From NCBI GenBank assembly GCA_000999395.1, contig LCOM01000062.1, forward strand, positions 1-7,011: a stretch of DNA of 7,011 nt. The letters run 5' to 3'. This stretch comes from Parcubacteria group bacterium GW2011_GWA2_47_7 (GTDB lineage Bacteria > Patescibacteriota > Minisyncoccia > Phycocordibacterales > UBA6899). Below the pieces are notes generated by a model. The model ran no database searches. It saw only the letters and a list, made by a program, of their open reading frames with translations, and was not told the DNA's origin. The first letter of the stretch is position 1. Every line of letters starts with the position of its first letter. Made by a program: the position numbers and the translations under genes. This document shows positions 6,299 to 7,011 of the stretch, piece by piece.

Positions 6299-6415
6299 TT
6301 ATGGTTCAAGAGATGACTCTTCTGGCATCTTGAGCAATTTCTGAATTTTTTTGAACCGGAGAACTTTTTGATGATCCGATTCTTTGATCACCGCTACAGG
6401 TCCCTCCGGAGTATA
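6299..6415 (-). pseudogene. Out-of-frame C-terminal tail of the second S41 peptidase
   Basis: Shifting the frame by one base at about 6415 gives 38 stop-free codons: YTPEGPVAVIKESDHQK, then a lysine-rich helix-like stretch LRFKKIQKLLKMPEESS, ending at TAA 6299-6301. The shift joins VGVSPD to YTPEG, as expected after this S41 motif, where the first paralogue has VGVSPDIPYLDTE. The terminator stem lies 10 bases downstream. A single missing base near 6412-6417 would explain the break. Confidence 0.65.
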
Positions 6416-7011
6416 TCAGGACTGACACCAACACATTGAACGGCAACCCATTTTGTTGGTGAGCCAATCAAATATTCAGCTTGATTCAACCGCATAGTAC
6501 TGCCATCTACTAACGTGAAAATCCCTTGAACGGAACCCTTTCGCCATGTTCCTTTTCCAATCGTTATAGATCGATCAAATATCTGAAGTGCACCGGAGAA
6601 TATTTCTGCAGCCGATGCCGAATTCCCATCGATGAACACGGCAATTGGGAGACCATTCGTCACGTCGCCTGGTTGAGGCAATAAAACTTCGTCACCCTCC
6701 CCCGTTCCGTAGGCATGAATGCCATCATTATCACGAATGGACACAAAGGGACCCGAATAATCAACAAGTGCGTCAACGGACTCATATACCTGTTTCAGGG
6801 AACCACCAGGATTACCTCGGACATCAAATATAAAGCCTTGCACATCTTGATGTTTTAATAAAACATCGTTAATAGCAGCAACCATATCATTTTTCAACGT
6901 ATCGCCGAATTGAGTAAGTATCACGTGTGCGTAAATTTTACTCGGATCGTTTGGATCAATAAGAATCTCGGTCTTTACCATTGGTATCTTTATGGCGGCT
7001 CGCGCAACAGT
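6394..7011 (-). CDS. S41 family peptidase, 5' end outside the window, probable C-terminal frameshift
   Basis: The frame is open to the right edge, so the start, signal peptide and most of the PDZ domain are not seen. The 205 visible residues cover the end of the PDZ linker and the protease core: FDVRGNPGG (62-70 of the visible part), SASAAEIF with the catalytic Ser133, RKGSVQG with Lys158 and Gln162. The Ser-Lys spacing of 25 matches the neighbouring paralogue, and both share TKWVAVQCVGVSPD-type sequence near the end. The loop before lysine reads GTWRKG instead of the usual TFGKG or SYGKG. The frame stops at TAG 6394-6396 after LRRDL, directly past the core, whereas a different frame continues sensibly to 6299. 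The gene is upstream of, and in the same direction as, the first S41 gene, but the strong terminator between them argues for separate messages. Confidence 0.9.
   Translation of the reverse strand, partial: TVARAAIKIPMVKTEILIDPNDPSKIYAHVILTQFGDTLKNDMVAAINDVLLKHQDVQGFIFDVRGNPGGSLKQVYESVDALVDYSGPFVSIRDNDGIHAYGTGEGDEVLLPQPGDVTNGLPIAVFIDGNSASAAEIFSGALQIFDRSITIGKGTWRKGSVQGIFTLVDGSTMRLNQAEYLIGSPTKWVAVQCVGVSPDILRRDL

Noticed and set aside
1..7011. CRISPR array, toxin-antitoxin pair, phage or defence genes
   Set aside because: No spaced direct repeats, no small gene pairs and no matching motifs were found in any frame.

Overview
The window looks like chromosomal DNA from a small-genome bacterium, most likely a member of the Candidate Phyla Radiation (Patescibacteria, Parcubacteria-like). 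This is inferred from the gene order rpsU-ybeY-ftsA-ftsZ, a short bS21 and YbeY, an FtsA with a degenerate phosphate-2 loop, and weak or absent Shine-Dalgarno sites before several genes. TGA reads as a normal stop, so the standard bacterial code applies. No database search was possible.

Layout, left to right. Positions 2-91 hold the 3' end of an IS30-family transposase. Next on the plus strand is a ribosome and division cluster: rpsU (bS21), overlapped by ybeY (16S rRNA maturation endonuclease), then ftsA and ftsZ. ftsZ has its own probable promoter, with a ten-G run upstream and a hairpin plus a perfect palindrome in its leader. A thioredoxin-reductase-like flavoprotein gene (trxB) follows and ends at a Rho-independent terminator. 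Two minus-strand genes converge on it. Both encode S41 (C-terminal processing) peptidases, each with its own terminator, and the upstream one runs off the right edge.

The most striking property of the window is damage. ftsA has lost roughly 75-90 codons internally and changes frame. trxB has lost roughly 40-50 codons before its FAD-binding C-terminus and also changes frame. The second S41 gene has a one-base frameshift close to its C-terminus. In all three cases the downstream coding remnant is well preserved and ends at a sensible stop. That pattern fits recent mutations or, perhaps more likely, errors in the assembly or reads. ftsZ, ybeY, rpsU and the first S41 peptidase look intact.

Together the genes cover small-subunit ribosome assembly, Z-ring formation with its membrane anchor, redox chemistry, and extracytoplasmic proteolysis. 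I see no defence system, CRISPR array or tRNA gene, and no convincing previously undescribed system. The most original points are a repeated two-cysteine motif in the first S41 peptidase and the structured ftsZ leader.
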